Positions 1 to 8,954 of a stretch of 64,000 nucleotides of DNA are shown here, piece by piece (position 1 is the first letter of the stretch; every line of letters starts with the position of its first letter). Origin of the DNA: Nesterenkonia cremea (GTDB lineage: Bacteria; Actinomycetota; Actinomycetes; Actinomycetales; Micrococcaceae); assembly GCF_014642675.1 (NCBI RefSeq), contig NZ_BMIS01000002.1, forward strand, positions 310,001-374,000. The letters are read 5' to 3'. The notes beneath the pieces were generated by a model. It was not told the origin of the DNA. It saw nothing but the letters and a program-made list of their open reading frames with translations, and searched no databases. The position numbers were made by a program, and so were the translations under genes.

Positions 1-1736
1 GGATCCTCGATCTCCTCCAGCGCCTCCGTGAAGGCCTCCCAGAGCAGCAGATCCGCGTGGGCCTTGGCCGCACCGATGATCTCGTACTGGTGCTCGTTGA
101 AGGTGGCGGCCTGCTCAGCGGCAGGCTTCTTGGCCGCACTTCGCAGCTCACCGGCGGCGTCGATCACCATCTGGCGCACCCGGTCGGTGAGCAGATCGCG
201 CTGGACATCGGGCTGCTTGAACCAGTTGGCGCTGCGCCGCTCATCACCGGTGTCCTGCACCGACTGGAAGGCTCGGCGCAGGCCGAAGCGGTGCAGCACA
301 GTGGACTGCGCCTGAGTGGCCACGTAGCGGGAGAGGGCGCCGGCGTCGGCGTTCTTGAACTCTGCGGCATAGTCGCTGAGCAGCCGCTTGGCAACCAGCT
401 GCAGCAGGACGTTGTTGTCTCCCTCAAAGGTGACGTAGATGTCCAGGTCTGCGCGCAGCGAGGTGAAGCGGTTCTCTGCCATGAACCCGGCGCCGCCGCA
501 GGCCTCGCGGGCCTCCTGCAGTGTGTCCAAGGCGTGCCAGGTGGCGATCGGTTTGATGGCCGCCGCCAGGGTCTCCAGTTCCTGCCGGTTCTGATCCGAG
601 TCATCAGCGCCGGAGAAGACGTCGTCCAGTTTGGTCAGCAGCTTCTCGTGGGCGAAGCTGGCCGCCAGCGTGGTGGCCAGGCGGGGGATCAGACGGCGCT
701 GGTGCAGCTGGTAGTCCATCAGCACCTCCTCCTCTGTGGTGGAGGAGGCGTTGAACTGCCGGCGCTGGTTGCCGTAGGTGATCGCACCGATCAGTCCCAG
801 TTTGGAGGCGGCTAGGGCGGCACCGGTCAGCGAGACCCGGCCCTGGACCAGTGTGCCGATCATGGTGAAGAACCGGCGGCCCGGGGATTCGATGGAGGAG
901 GTGTAGGTGCCGTCGGCGGCCACATCCCCGTACCGGTTGAGCAGGTAGGTCCGCGGGATGCGGATGCTGTCGAAGGTGAACTGGCCGTTGTCCACACCGT
1001 TGAGGCCGCCCTTCTGGCCGTCGTCGCCGATGGTGACGCCGGGCAGCGGGTTCCCCTGTTCATCGCGGATGTGGCAGTAGAAGGCGTGCACGCCGCGGTT
1101 GATGGGGGCTTGGCCCTCCTCCTCGCCCGGGGTGATCAGCTGGGCGAAGACCACGGCGTCCTTGGCGTCCACGGCGGCATTGCCGAGGTATCGCTTGGTG
1201 GCGGCCGGGAATGGCGTGTTGAGCACAAACTCCTCGGTGGTCGGATCATAGGTGGCGGTGGTGCCCAGGGACGCCACATCGGAGCCGTGGCCGATCTCCG
1301 TCATGGCGAAGGCGCCGGGCACGCTGAGATCCATGATCCCGGGCAGGAAGCGTGCATGGTGCTCTTCGGAGCCCAGGTGCAGCACGGCGGCTCCGAAGAG
1401 GCCCCATTGCACGCCGGACTTGATCTGGAGGGAGGGGTCGGCGGTGACCAGCTCCTCGAAGGCAGCGATATTGGCTCCGTGGGCGTCCTGGCCGCCGAAC
1501 TCTTCGGGGAAGGCGCGCTGAACGGCTCCGGCTTCGACCAGTCCGTGGAGCTGCTTGAGGACGCGCTCGCGGTGATCTTCTTTGGTGATGCCCTCGACCT
1601 TGTGGAACTGCGGGTCGGCGGCCACGGCACGGGAGACGCGCCGCGTCTCGGCCCAGCGGCCCAGCAGCAGCTTCTCGAGCAGCTCTTTGTCCACGGCGGC
1701 ATCGGTGGTGGTCTCTTCGGTGAGGCTCTCAGTCAT
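1..1736 (-). CDS. Acyl-CoA oxidase/dehydrogenase family protein (3' part lies outside the window)
   Basis: A flavoprotein that oxidises acyl-CoA to trans-2-enoyl-CoA, the first step of beta-oxidation. Translation from the ATG at 1736 (MTESLTEE...) stays open to the window edge, giving about 578 residues without the C-terminus. The N-terminal half has the GAFAMTEIGHGSDV motif of the family. It is followed by YCHIRDEQGNPLPGV and IGDDGQKGGLNGVDNG, which resemble acyl-CoA oxidases more than short dehydrogenases. Further on are EACGGAGFMAENR and VTFEGDNNVLLQL, also oxidase-like. An AAAAGGAGC-type ribosome-binding site precedes the start. The gene is divergent from a thiolase-reductase-hydratase operon, so it most likely supplies the first enzyme of the same pathway. 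Whether electrons go to O2 or to an electron-transfer flavoprotein cannot be decided from sequence. Confidence 0.88.
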   Translation of the reverse strand, partial: MTESLTEETTTDAAVDKELLEKLLLGRWAETRRVSRAVAADPQFHKVEGITKEDHRERVLKQLHGLVEAGAVQRAFPEEFGGQDAHGANIAAFEELVTADPSLQIKSGVQWGLFGAAVLHLGSEEHHARFLPGIMDLSVPGAFAMTEIGHGSDVASLGTTATYDPTTEEFVLNTPFPAATKRYLGNAAVDAKDAVVFAQLITPGEEEGQAPINRGVHAFYCHIRDEQGNPLPGVTIGDDGQKGGLNGVDNGQFTFDSIRIPRTYLLNRYGDVAADGTYTSSIESPGRRFFTMIGTLVQGRVSLTGAALAASKLGLIGAITYGNQRRQFNASSTTEEEVLMDYQLHQRRLIPRLATTLAASFAHEKLLTKLDDVFSGADDSDQNRQELETLAAAIKPIATWHALDTLQEAREACGGAGFMAENRFTSLRADLDIYVTFEGDNNVLLQLVAKRLLSDYAAEFKNADAGALSRYVATQAQSTVLHRFGLRRAFQSVQDTGDERRSANWFKQPDVQRDLLTDRVRQMVIDAAGELRSAAKKPAAEQAATFNEHQYEIIGAAKAHADLLLWEAFTEALEEIED

Positions 1737-1763
1737 GGCAGCTCCTTTTAGAGTGACGGGACA

Positions 1764-1786
1764 CACATGTAGTCTAGATACTGGTG
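1764..1786. promoter_or_regulatory. Imperfect dyad between the divergent fad genes (candidate operator)
   Basis: The 23-bp site has half-sites CACnnGTA and TACnnGTG around a 7-bp centre. It lies in the 97-bp gap between the two divergent fatty-acid transcription units. TetR-type regulators often bind such sites in fad promoters, but no regulator gene is in view. The operator role is inferred. Confidence 0.4.
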
Positions 1787-1833
1787 AGTAATAAAAGCCA
1801 AATGCCACCCAGATCTCTTGAGGAGCGTGACCA

Positions 1834-3129
1834 GTGAGCACCCCGACCACCACTCGCGACGCCGTCATCATCGGCGGAAATCGCATCCCTTTCGTCCGGG
1901 CCCATGGCGCCTATGCGAAGGCTTCCAACCAGGACATGCTGACCTCTGCGCTCAACGGGCTGATCGCGCGCTTCGGCCTCCAGGGCGAACAGCTGGGCAC
2001 AGTCGCCGGCGGCGCGGTGATGAAGCACTCCAAGAACTTCAACCTGGTGCGGGAGTCGGTGCTGGGCACCCCGCTGGATCCCAAGACGCCCGCCTATGAC
2101 GTCCAGATGGCCTGTGCCACCGGTATGGAGGCCATCGGCTCGCTCGCCAATAAGATCAAGCTGGGCCAGATCGACTCCGCCGTCGGCGGCGGCGTGGACT
2201 CCATCTCGGATGCACCTATCGTGGTCACCGATGAGCTGCGCGGCATCCTCATGGAGGCCAACCGCGCCAAGACTGCCGGTCAGCGGCTGAAGGCTCTGGC
2301 CAAGATCCGTCCGGGCCACCTGGTGCCGCAGGCCCCCGGTGTGGCCGAGCCGCGCACCGGTCTGTCCATGGGCGATCACATGGCCGTGACAGCCCACGCC
2401 TGGGGCATCACCCGTCAGGAGCAGGATGAGCTCGCCCTGGCCAGCCATAAGAACCTGGCCGCAGCCTACGACGCCGGATTCTTCGACGATCTGATCACCC
2501 CCTTCCAGGGCGTGGCCAAGGACAACAACCTGCGCCCGGACTCCAGCATGGAGAAGCTGGCCAAGCTCAAGCCCAGCTTCGGCCGGGACCTGGGGGAGGA
2601 GGCCACGATGACCGCGGCCAACTCCACTCCGCTGACCGACGGCGCGGCAGCGGTCCTGCTGGGCTCGGAGGAGTGGGCCGATGCGCACGATCTGCCCAAG
2701 CTGGCCAACTTCGTGGACTACGAGGAGGGCGCTGTGGACTTCGTCGACGGCGCCGAAGGCCTGCTCATGGCTCCGGCCTATGCCGCCGCGCGGATGCTGC
2801 GCCGCAACAACCTCACCTTCGAGGACTTCGAGTTCATCGAGATCCACGAGGCCTTCGCCTCCACGGTGCTGGCCCAGATCAAGGCCTGGGAGGATGAGGA
2901 CTTCTGCCGCAATAAGCTCGGACTCGACGGCGCCATGGGTCCGATCGACCGGTCCAAGCTCAACGTCAACGGCTCCTCGCTGGCAGCCGGCCACCCCTTC
3001 GCCGCCACCGGTGGGAGGATCGTGGGCACGCTGGCCAAGATGCTGCACGGCAAGCCCGGAAAGCTCGGCTTCATCTCTGTCTGCGCCGCCGGCGGACAGG
3101 GCATCACTGCGATCATCGAAGGACGGTGA
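1834..3129 (+). CDS. fadA: Acetyl-CoA C-acyltransferase (thiolase, FadA2/FadI type)
   Basis: Cleaves 3-ketoacyl-CoA with CoA to release acetyl-CoA, the last step of beta-oxidation. The 431-residue length fits thiolases. The nucleophile lies in QMACATGMEAI near residue 93, the His motif is NGSSLAAGHPFAATGGR near 387, and the second Cys is in SVCAAGGQG near 417. The GTG start has AGGAG at 1821-1825. The stop overlaps the next gene's GTG. The order thiolase, FabG4-type reductase, MaoC/HtdX-type hydratase matches the mycobacterial fadA2-fabG4-htdX cluster, which supports one fatty-acid pathway. Confidence 0.93.
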   Translation: MSTPTTTRDAVIIGGNRIPFVRAHGAYAKASNQDMLTSALNGLIARFGLQGEQLGTVAGGAVMKHSKNFNLVRESVLGTPLDPKTPAYDVQMACATGMEAIGSLANKIKLGQIDSAVGGGVDSISDAPIVVTDELRGILMEANRAKTAGQRLKALAKIRPGHLVPQAPGVAEPRTGLSMGDHMAVTAHAWGITRQEQDELALASHKNLAAAYDAGFFDDLITPFQGVAKDNNLRPDSSMEKLAKLKPSFGRDLGEEATMTAANSTPLTDGAAAVLLGSEEWADAHDLPKLANFVDYEEGAVDFVDGAEGLLMAPAYAAARMLRRNNLTFEDFEFIEIHEAFASTVLAQIKAWEDEDFCRNKLGLDGAMGPIDRSKLNVNGSSLAAGHPFAATGGRIVGTLAKMLHGKPGKLGFISVCAAGGQGITAIIEGR

Positions 3130-4487
3130 CGATGAGGGACAGCTACACCGAATTCGCCAACACCGGTCTGGGCCGGAAGCTCACCAAGTCGCTGGGCCTG
3201 CCGCAGCCGGCCAAGCTGCGCCGCTACCGCCCCGGCGCCCCGCTGATCGAGGGTCCCGTCGTGGTGGTGGGAGACAGCGAGGCCTCCGACCGCATCGCCG
3301 AGGTCATGCTGGGCTGGGACTTGGACGTGCGGCGCCACCTGGAGTCCCGTGAGGAGGCCGCGGCCGTGGTGGCCGCCTTCGACACGACCAGCTCCCCGGA
3401 GCAGCTGAGCTCCGAGGTGCTCGCCGTGGGTAGGCTGCTCAAGCAGCTGAAGTCCTCAGCCCGGGTCATCACCGTCTTCCGCGATCCGCAGGAGACCGAG
3501 GATCCGGCCGTGCGTGCCGCCCGCAAGGGCGTGGAGGGGTTGACCCGCTCGCTGGCCCATGAGATGCGGGCCGGCGGAACGGCCAACGGCATCGTGCTGC
3601 AGAACGAGCTCGACGCCGCCGCCCCCGGGTTCGCCGGTGCGCTGCGCTTCCTGCTCTCGGGCCGCTCGGCCTTCGTCTCCGGTCAGTTCATCACCGTGGG
3701 CAGCGTCAACGGCGCCCTGCCGGAGGACTGGTCCAAGCCGCTGCAGGGCCAGGTGGCCGTGGTCACCGGTGCCGCCCGCGGCATCGGTGCGGCCATCGCC
3801 GAGACGCTGCACCGCGATGGCGCTGAGGTGATCGCCGTGGACATTCCGCCGGCCGGCGAGCAGCTGGCGGCGGTGGCCAATGAGATCTCCGGGACCGCCC
3901 TGCAGCTGGACATCACGGCCGAGGACGCGGGGGAGCGCATCCTCACCCACGCCGAGCAGCACTATGGGCGCCTGGACATCGTGGTGCACAACGCCGGCAT
4001 CACCCGGGACAAGCTGCTGGCCAACATGGACGCCTCCCGCTGGGACTCGGTGATCGCAGTGAACATCGAATCCCAGCTGCGGATGAACCGGGCCTTCCTG
4101 GCCTCCGAGCTGTTCAACCGCGCCGAGGCCACTGTGGGACCGCGGATCGTGTCTCTGGCCTCGACCTCGGGCATCGCCGGAAACCGCGGGCAGACCAACT
4201 ACGCGGCGTCGAAGTCGGGCGTGATCGGCATGGTCTCAGCCACCTCGGATCAGCTGCAGGCCCGGCACGGGAGCATCAACGCTGTGGCCCCGGGATTCAT
4301 CGAGACTGAGATGACCGCGAAGATCCCGCTGGTCACCCGTGAGGTGGCCCGCCGGCTGAACTCGCTCAACCAGGGCGGCCTGCCGGAGGATGTGGCGGAG
4401 ACCATCGCCTTCCTGGCCTCCCAGGCGGCCGGAGGGACCTCCGGTCTGACGCTGCGGGTCTGCGGACAGAACCTCGTAGGAGCGTGA
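3126..4487 (+). CDS. fabG4: High-molecular-weight 3-oxoacyl reductase (FabG4-like SDR)
   Basis: NAD(P)H-dependent interconversion of 3-ketoacyl and 3-hydroxyacyl thioesters. At 453 residues it is about 200 longer than ordinary FabG. The first 200 residues form an extra flavodoxin-like domain typical of FabG4. The catalytic SDR domain starts at VTGAARGIGAAIAE near residue 211, with NAGITRD, a Ser in SLASTSG and the YAASK Tyr/Lys pair near 358. The GTG start overlaps the thiolase stop by four bases, so the two are probably translationally coupled; an ATG lies six bases later. The direction of the reaction in vivo is unknown. Confidence 0.9.
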   Translation: MTMRDSYTEFANTGLGRKLTKSLGLPQPAKLRRYRPGAPLIEGPVVVVGDSEASDRIAEVMLGWDLDVRRHLESREEAAAVVAAFDTTSSPEQLSSEVLAVGRLLKQLKSSARVITVFRDPQETEDPAVRAARKGVEGLTRSLAHEMRAGGTANGIVLQNELDAAAPGFAGALRFLLSGRSAFVSGQFITVGSVNGALPEDWSKPLQGQVAVVTGAARGIGAAIAETLHRDGAEVIAVDIPPAGEQLAAVANEISGTALQLDITAEDAGERILTHAEQHYGRLDIVVHNAGITRDKLLANMDASRWDSVIAVNIESQLRMNRAFLASELFNRAEATVGPRIVSLASTSGIAGNRGQTNYAASKSGVIGMVSATSDQLQARHGSINAVAPGFIETEMTAKIPLVTREVARRLNSLNQGGLPEDVAETIAFLASQAAGGTSGLTLRVCGQNLVGA

Positions 4488-4489
4488 TC

Positions 4490-5383
4490 ATGGCCAGCAT
4501 CCTGACCTCATACCGCAAGGCGGCGCTGGGAGCGCTGACCTCCAAGCTCACCTCCAACGGCTCCCTGCGGGCGCTGTCCTCCGACCCGGAGGAGATCAGC
4601 CACCCGGGTGCCTCGGCGGAACAGCTGGAGGCCTATCGCACGCTGTTCGGGGGAGAGGCCTTCGACGGCGTCCACCGCAGCCGCCTGCCCTCAGTGCTGG
4701 TGCACATCCTGGGATTCCCGCTGCAGCTGCAGCTGATGACCCGAGATGACTTCCCGCTGCAGCTGATGGGGCTGGTCCACCTCTCCAACCAGGTGGAGCA
4801 CCGCAGCCCGATCGCTCAAGACCAGCCGCTGCGGTTACGTGCCCATGCGGAGAATCTGCGGCCGCACCGGAAGGGGACCCAGGTGGACATCGTCACCGAG
4901 GTCTTCGAAGTCCAGGCACCCGGGGCCGCCGATGAGGCGCCGCTGTGGCGAGGAGTCTCCACCTATCTCAGCCGCGGCGTCTTCCTGGCCGGCAAGCCCG
5001 GGGGCAGTGAGGGATCCCGCTCCGGCGCAGGCTTCACTCCGCCGTCCAAGACGGCCATGTGGACCCTCGGCGCGGATGAGGGCCGGCGCTATGCCGCAGT
5101 CTCCGGCGACTACAACCCCATCCACCTGTCGGGGCTGAGCGCCAAGGCGCTGGGCATGCCCAAGGCCATCGTCCACGGAATGTACACCGCCGCCCGGGTG
5201 CTGGAGGGGCGGGAGCCTGACGCCGCCGGGCACAGCTGGAGCATCAGCTTCGAAGCACCGGTGACCCTGCCCGGCAAGGTGGCCGTGGCCGTGGAGAAGC
5301 CTGATGAGAAGATGCAGACCTTCACCGGGTGGAATCCGAAGAAGGGGCGTCGCCACTTCTCCGGAGAGCTGCACCTGCCCTGA
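4490..5383 (+). CDS. MaoC-like (R)-specific enoyl-CoA hydratase/dehydratase (HtdX-like)
   Basis: Hydrates enoyl thioesters or dehydrates 3-hydroxyacyl thioesters. The C-terminal hot-dog domain has GDYNPIHLSGLSAKALGMP and AIVHGMY, the hydratase-2 motif with its catalytic Asp and His. The N-terminal half (residues 30-160) looks like a degenerate second hot-dog fold, as in two-domain MaoC proteins. I prefer the ATG at 4490 over the GTG at 4484 because TAGGAG at 4477-4482 is well spaced from it. It is the last gene of the operon and follows fabG4 by two bases. Confidence 0.85.
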   Translation: MASILTSYRKAALGALTSKLTSNGSLRALSSDPEEISHPGASAEQLEAYRTLFGGEAFDGVHRSRLPSVLVHILGFPLQLQLMTRDDFPLQLMGLVHLSNQVEHRSPIAQDQPLRLRAHAENLRPHRKGTQVDIVTEVFEVQAPGAADEAPLWRGVSTYLSRGVFLAGKPGGSEGSRSGAGFTPPSKTAMWTLGADEGRRYAAVSGDYNPIHLSGLSAKALGMPKAIVHGMYTAARVLEGREPDAAGHSWSISFEAPVTLPGKVAVAVEKPDEKMQTFTGWNPKKGRRHFSGELHLP

Positions 5384-5404
5384 GGGGTCGGCGGCTCAGA
5401 CCCC
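5384..5404 (+). terminator. Short hairpin after the fad operon
   Basis: GGGGTC at 5384-5389 pairs with GACCCC at 5399-5404 around a 9-base loop, directly after the hydratase stop. There is no T-run, so this is only a weak terminator candidate. Confidence 0.4.
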
Positions 5405-5436
5405 CTGGCCGATCTGCTCATGTCTGAGACCAGCGA

Positions 5437-5442
5437 TAGGAT
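5437..5442 (+). promoter_or_regulatory. Leaderless promoter -10 box of holA
   Basis: TAGGAT lies six bases before the GTG start of holA, and there is no ribosome-binding site in between. Transcription would begin at the start codon. Confidence 0.6.
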
Positions 5443-5448
5443 CATCCT

Positions 5449-6504
5449 GTGGCAGCACAGCGAGGCAGGGGATCAGGACGCGGCGGTTCGGCGCGCGGGG
5501 GCAGGGCCTCCGGGGGTCGGGGCGCCCAGCAGTCGGCAGGCGTGGACTTCCGCACAGTGGAGGCTTCTCCGCTGGTCCTGCTCAAAGGCCCGGAGGACTA
5601 TGTGGCCACCCGTGCCACCGATCGGATCAAGGCTGAGCTGCGCGCCCAGCAGCCGAACCTCGAATACACCAGGCTGGACGTGGCCGACGCCGCCGTCGGG
5701 GAGCTGGCCACACTGGCCTCGCCCTCGCTCTTCGGAGAGGCCCGCCTGATCCTGGCCGAGGATCTGGCGCAGATGAACGACGCCTTCCTGGCCGAGGCCC
5801 TGGCCTTCCTGGAGGAGGGTGGTGAGGACGTGACCACCATCTTCCGCCACTCCGGGGGCAACCGCGGCAAGAAGCTGCTGGATGTTCTCACGAAGAAGGC
5901 CGTGGTGGTGGACTGCTCCGCCGCCAAGAGCGACACCGAGAAGCTCGACTTCGTCCGCCGTGAGTTCCGCGCCGCGGACCGGTCCATTCAGTCCGACGCC
6001 GCCCGCGCGCTGGTCCAGGCCGCGGGCACCTCGCTCTCCGATCTGGGCGGAGCCTGCCAGCAGCTGCTGCGTGACATCCCCGGCGAGGTCACTGAGGACG
6101 ATGTGGACCGCTATCACGGCGGTCGGGTGGAGGCCACGGCCTTCAAGGTCGCCGACGCCGCCTTCGAAGGCAGGGGAGAGGCCGCCACCCGGCTCTACCG
6201 ACACGCCGTGGCCACCGGCGTCTCTCCCATCGCCGTCACCGCAGCCCTGGCCCGCAAAGGCCGCCATATCGCAGCCCTGGTGGACCACCGCGGAAGCGCC
6301 GATCGGCTCGCCTCGGCCCTGGGGGCCCCACCCTGGCAGCTGCGCCAGGCCCAGGAGACGGCCCGCCGCTGGCAGTCCCACCGGGCCGCCGCCGCCATCG
6401 AGGCAGTGGCCCAGGCCGATGCCGAGGCCAAGGGCGCCTCGCGCACCCCGGAGTACGCCGTGGAGAGGGCCATCGGAATCGTGGCCGCCGCCGTGGGGCG
6501 CTGA
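5449..6504 (+). CDS. holA: DNA polymerase III subunit delta
   Basis: Subunit of the clamp loader that opens the beta sliding clamp during replication. The 351-residue protein has the HolA pattern: SPLVLLKGPEDYVATRATDRI at the start of domain I, LASPSLFGEARLILAEDL, and the C-terminal helical collar domain ending AVERAIGIVAAAVGR. The first 30 residues are an unusual Arg/Gly/Ser-rich tail (RGRGSGRGGSARGGR). comEA/comEC, which often lie upstream of holA in relatives, are absent here; the fad operon is upstream instead. The GTG start fits a leaderless transcript. rpsT follows, as in most actinobacteria. Confidence 0.9.
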   Translation: MAAQRGRGSGRGGSARGGRASGGRGAQQSAGVDFRTVEASPLVLLKGPEDYVATRATDRIKAELRAQQPNLEYTRLDVADAAVGELATLASPSLFGEARLILAEDLAQMNDAFLAEALAFLEEGGEDVTTIFRHSGGNRGKKLLDVLTKKAVVVDCSAAKSDTEKLDFVRREFRAADRSIQSDAARALVQAAGTSLSDLGGACQQLLRDIPGEVTEDDVDRYHGGRVEATAFKVADAAFEGRGEAATRLYRHAVATGVSPIAVTAALARKGRHIAALVDHRGSADRLASALGAPPWQLRQAQETARRWQSHRAAAAIEAVAQADAEAKGASRTPEYAVERAIGIVAAAVGR

Positions 6505-6523
6505 GGGTCTCACGGGGTTTCTC

Positions 6524-6532
6524 TGCTAAGAT
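6524..6532 (+). promoter_or_regulatory. Extended -10 promoter of rpsT
   Basis: TGCTAAGAT is an extended -10 box (TGn plus TAAGAT). No good -35 is visible. The predicted transcription start near 6539 coincides with the first base of a hairpin in the leader. Confidence 0.5.
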
Positions 6533-6538
6533 CTACTC

Positions 6539-6634
6539 TCAGTGTCTGTGGCTCTGCGGTGTGTCCGCGGAGTCGGCACTGACTACGACGGCGATCAAGC
6601 GCTCCGACCGATGGGTCCCTCTGCCCGGCAGAGG
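6539..6634 (+). promoter_or_regulatory. Structured 5' leader of rpsT
   Basis: The roughly 195-base untranslated leader holds two hairpins. The first has outer arms TCAGTG (6539-6544) and CACTGA (6577-6582) and an inner stem CTCTGCGG (6552-6559) with CCGCGGAG (6565-6572). The second is CCTCTGC (6618-6624) with GCAGAGG (6628-6634). Ribosomal protein leaders often mediate autogenous control, and S20 is known to repress its own translation in E. coli. A similar role here is inferred. The rest of the gap shows nothing else. Confidence 0.45.
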
Positions 6635-6735
6635 TCGGGGTGAATCGCCACGGCGCCCCCACGCCGCTGAAAATCTTCCGCCGTCGTCGTCAGTGCTCGT
6701 CCGAAAACATCTGATCCGTAAGGAATCGAGCACAC

Positions 6736-6996
6736 GTGGCAAACATCAAGTCTCAGAAGAAGCGCATCCTCACCAACGAGAAGGCGCGCCAGCGCAACCA
6801 GGCTGTGAAGTCCGAGCTGCGCACCTCCATCAAGAAGGTCCGCAATGCGATCGCCGCCGGTGACAAGGACGCAGCTCAGACCGCCCAGCGCGAGGCAGCC
6901 CGCAAGCTGGACAAGGCGGCCTCCAAGGGTGTCATCCACAAGAACAACGCCGCCAACCGGAAGTCCGGTCTGGCAGCCAAGGTCAACGCTCTCTGA
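6736..6996 (+). CDS. rpsT: 30S ribosomal protein S20
   Basis: Small-subunit primary binding protein for 16S rRNA. The 86-residue product [20 protein letters not shown] is a canonical S20 start and the protein is Lys/Arg/Ala-rich and helical. The GTG start lies after AAGGAATCGAG. It is a single-gene unit with its own promoter and long leader and a strong intrinsic terminator downstream. Confidence 0.97.
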   Translation: MANIKSQKKRILTNEKARQRNQAVKSELRTSIKKVRNAIAAGDKDAAQTAQREAARKLDKAASKGVIHKNNAANRKSGLAAKVNAL

Positions 6997-7025
6997 TCTT
7001 CACACAGACCAGCAGCACGACCTGA

Positions 7026-7062
7026 GGGCGGCAGTAGACTGAGGTCTGCTGCCGCCCTTTTT
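7026..7062 (+). terminator. Intrinsic terminator of rpsT
   Basis: A 14-bp stem (GGGCGGCAGTAGAC at 7026-7039 with GTCTGCTGCCGCCC at 7044-7057, one G-U pair), a TGAG loop and TTTTT at 7058-7062. This is the clearest rho-independent terminator in the window. Confidence 0.93.
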
Positions 7063-7090
7063 GCTACCGAGAGAGAAGGACGTCCTACAC

Positions 7091-8953
7091 GTGTCACCGA
7101 AGGCCAGCACTCCACAGGTGCCCGCCGCGACGGATCCCAACGTCATCCGCAACTTCTGCATCATTGCGCATATCGACCACGGGAAGTCCACCCTTGCGGA
7201 CCGGATGCTCCAGCTCACCGGTGTGGTCCAGCCCCGGGACATGAAGGCCCAGTACCTGGACCGCATGGACATCGAGCGCGACCGCGGCATCACCATCAAG
7301 TCCCAGGCCGTGCGCATGCCCTGGGAGTACCAGGACGAGACCTACGCCTTCCACATGATCGACACTCCCGGTCACGTGGACTTCTCCTATGAGGTCTCCC
7401 GCTCGCTGGCCGCCTGTGAGGGCGCCATCCTGCTGGTGGACGCAGCCCAGGGCATCGAGGCCCAGACGCTGGCCAACCTGTACCTCGCCATGGAGCACGA
7501 GCTGGCCATCATCCCGGTGCTCAACAAGATCGACCTGCCGGCCGCGATGCCGGACAAATACGCTGAGGAGATCGCCCACCTGATCGGCTGCGAACCCGAT
7601 GACGTGCTGCGTGTCTCCGGCAAGACCGGTGAAGGCGTGGAGGCCCTGCTGAACAAGCTGGTCGAGGAGGTCCCCGCCCCGGTGGGCGACGCCGACGCCC
7701 CGGCCCGCGCCATGATCTTCGACTCCGTCTACGACACCTACCGCGGCGTGGTCACCTTCGTCCGCGTGGTCGACGGTCAGCTCTCCCACCGGGAGAAGAT
7801 CAAGATGATGTCCACCGGCGCCACCCACGAACTGCTGGAGATCGGCGTCTCCCAGCCTGAGCCGGAGTCCTCCGGAGGACTCGGCGTGGGCGAGGTCGGC
7901 TATCTGATCACCGGTGTGAAGGACGTCCGGCAGTCCAAGGTCGGTGACACCGTCACCGCGGCCAACAGGCCCGCTGAGGACATCATCACCGGCTATCAGG
8001 AGCCGCTGCCGATGGTGTATTCGGGACTCTTCCCGATCGACGGCTCCGACTTCCCTGTGCTGCGTGAGGCTCTGGAGAAGCTCCAGCTCAACGACGCCGC
8101 GCTGAACTTCGAGCCGGAGGTCTCGGCCGCGCTGGGCTTCGGCTTCCGCGTGGGGTTCCTGGGTCTGCTGCACCTGGAGATCACCCGGCAGCGCCTGGAG
8201 GCCGAGTACAACCTGGACCTCATCTCCACGGCCCCGAACGTCATCTACGACGTGGTGGAAGAAGGCGGAGAGCTGCACCGGGTCACCAACCCCTCCGAGT
8301 TCCCCGACGGCAAGGTCAACGAGATCCGCGAGCCCGTGGTGGACTCCACGATCATCGTGCCGGCCGAGTTCATCGGCGCGGTCATGGAGCTCTGCCAGTC
8401 CCGCCGCGGCTCCATGTCCGGGATGGACTACCTCTCCGAGGAGCGCGTGGAGATCCGGTACAAGATGCCGCTGGCTGAGATCGTCTTCGACTTCTTCGAC
8501 CTGCTGAAGTCCCGCACCAAGGGCTATGCCTCCTTCAACTGGCAGGGCGCCGGCGATCAGGCCGCGGATCTGGTGAAGGTGGACATCCTGCTGCAGGGCG
8601 ACAAGGTGGACGCCTTCTCCGCGATCACCCACCGCGAGCACGCCTACTCCTACGGCGTGAAGATGGCCTCCCGGCTCAAGGAGCTCATCCCTCGCCAGCA
8701 GTACGAGGTGCCCATTCAGGCGGCCATCGGCTCGCGGATCATCGCCCGTGAGAACATCCGCGCCATCCGCAAGGACGTCCTCTCCAAGTGCTACGGCGGC
8801 GACATCAGCCGTAAGCGCAAGCTGCTGGAGAAGCAGAAGGAGGGCAAGAAGCGCATGAAGATGGTCGGCACAGTGGAGATCCCGCAGGAGGCCTTCATCG
8901 CCGCCCTGTCCTCGGATGAGGAAGCCGGCAAGGAGAAGGCGGCGAAGAAGTAG
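7091..8953 (+). CDS. lepA: Elongation factor 4 (LepA)
   Basis: Ribosome-bound translational GTPase that affects back-translocation or initiation. The G-domain motifs are [14 protein letters not shown] and NKID, followed by the EF-G-like domains and the LepA-specific C-terminus. The product is 620 residues, close to the family length. The GTG at 7091 (MSPKASTPQ) is chosen because AGAAGGA at 7074-7080 precedes it. hemW follows after one base, so the two are probably cotranscribed. Confidence 0.96.
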   Translation: MSPKASTPQVPAATDPNVIRNFCIIAHIDHGKSTLADRMLQLTGVVQPRDMKAQYLDRMDIERDRGITIKSQAVRMPWEYQDETYAFHMIDTPGHVDFSYEVSRSLAACEGAILLVDAAQGIEAQTLANLYLAMEHELAIIPVLNKIDLPAAMPDKYAEEIAHLIGCEPDDVLRVSGKTGEGVEALLNKLVEEVPAPVGDADAPARAMIFDSVYDTYRGVVTFVRVVDGQLSHREKIKMMSTGATHELLEIGVSQPEPESSGGLGVGEVGYLITGVKDVRQSKVGDTVTAANRPAEDIITGYQEPLPMVYSGLFPIDGSDFPVLREALEKLQLNDAALNFEPEVSAALGFGFRVGFLGLLHLEITRQRLEAEYNLDLISTAPNVIYDVVEEGGELHRVTNPSEFPDGKVNEIREPVVDSTIIVPAEFIGAVMELCQSRRGSMSGMDYLSEERVEIRYKMPLAEIVFDFFDLLKSRTKGYASFNWQGAGDQAADLVKVDILLQGDKVDAFSAITHREHAYSYGVKMASRLKELIPRQQYEVPIQAAIGSRIIARENIRAIRKDVLSKCYGGDISRKRKLLEKQKEGKKRMKMVGTVEIPQEAFIAALSSDEEAGKEKAAKK

Positions 8954-8954
8954 C

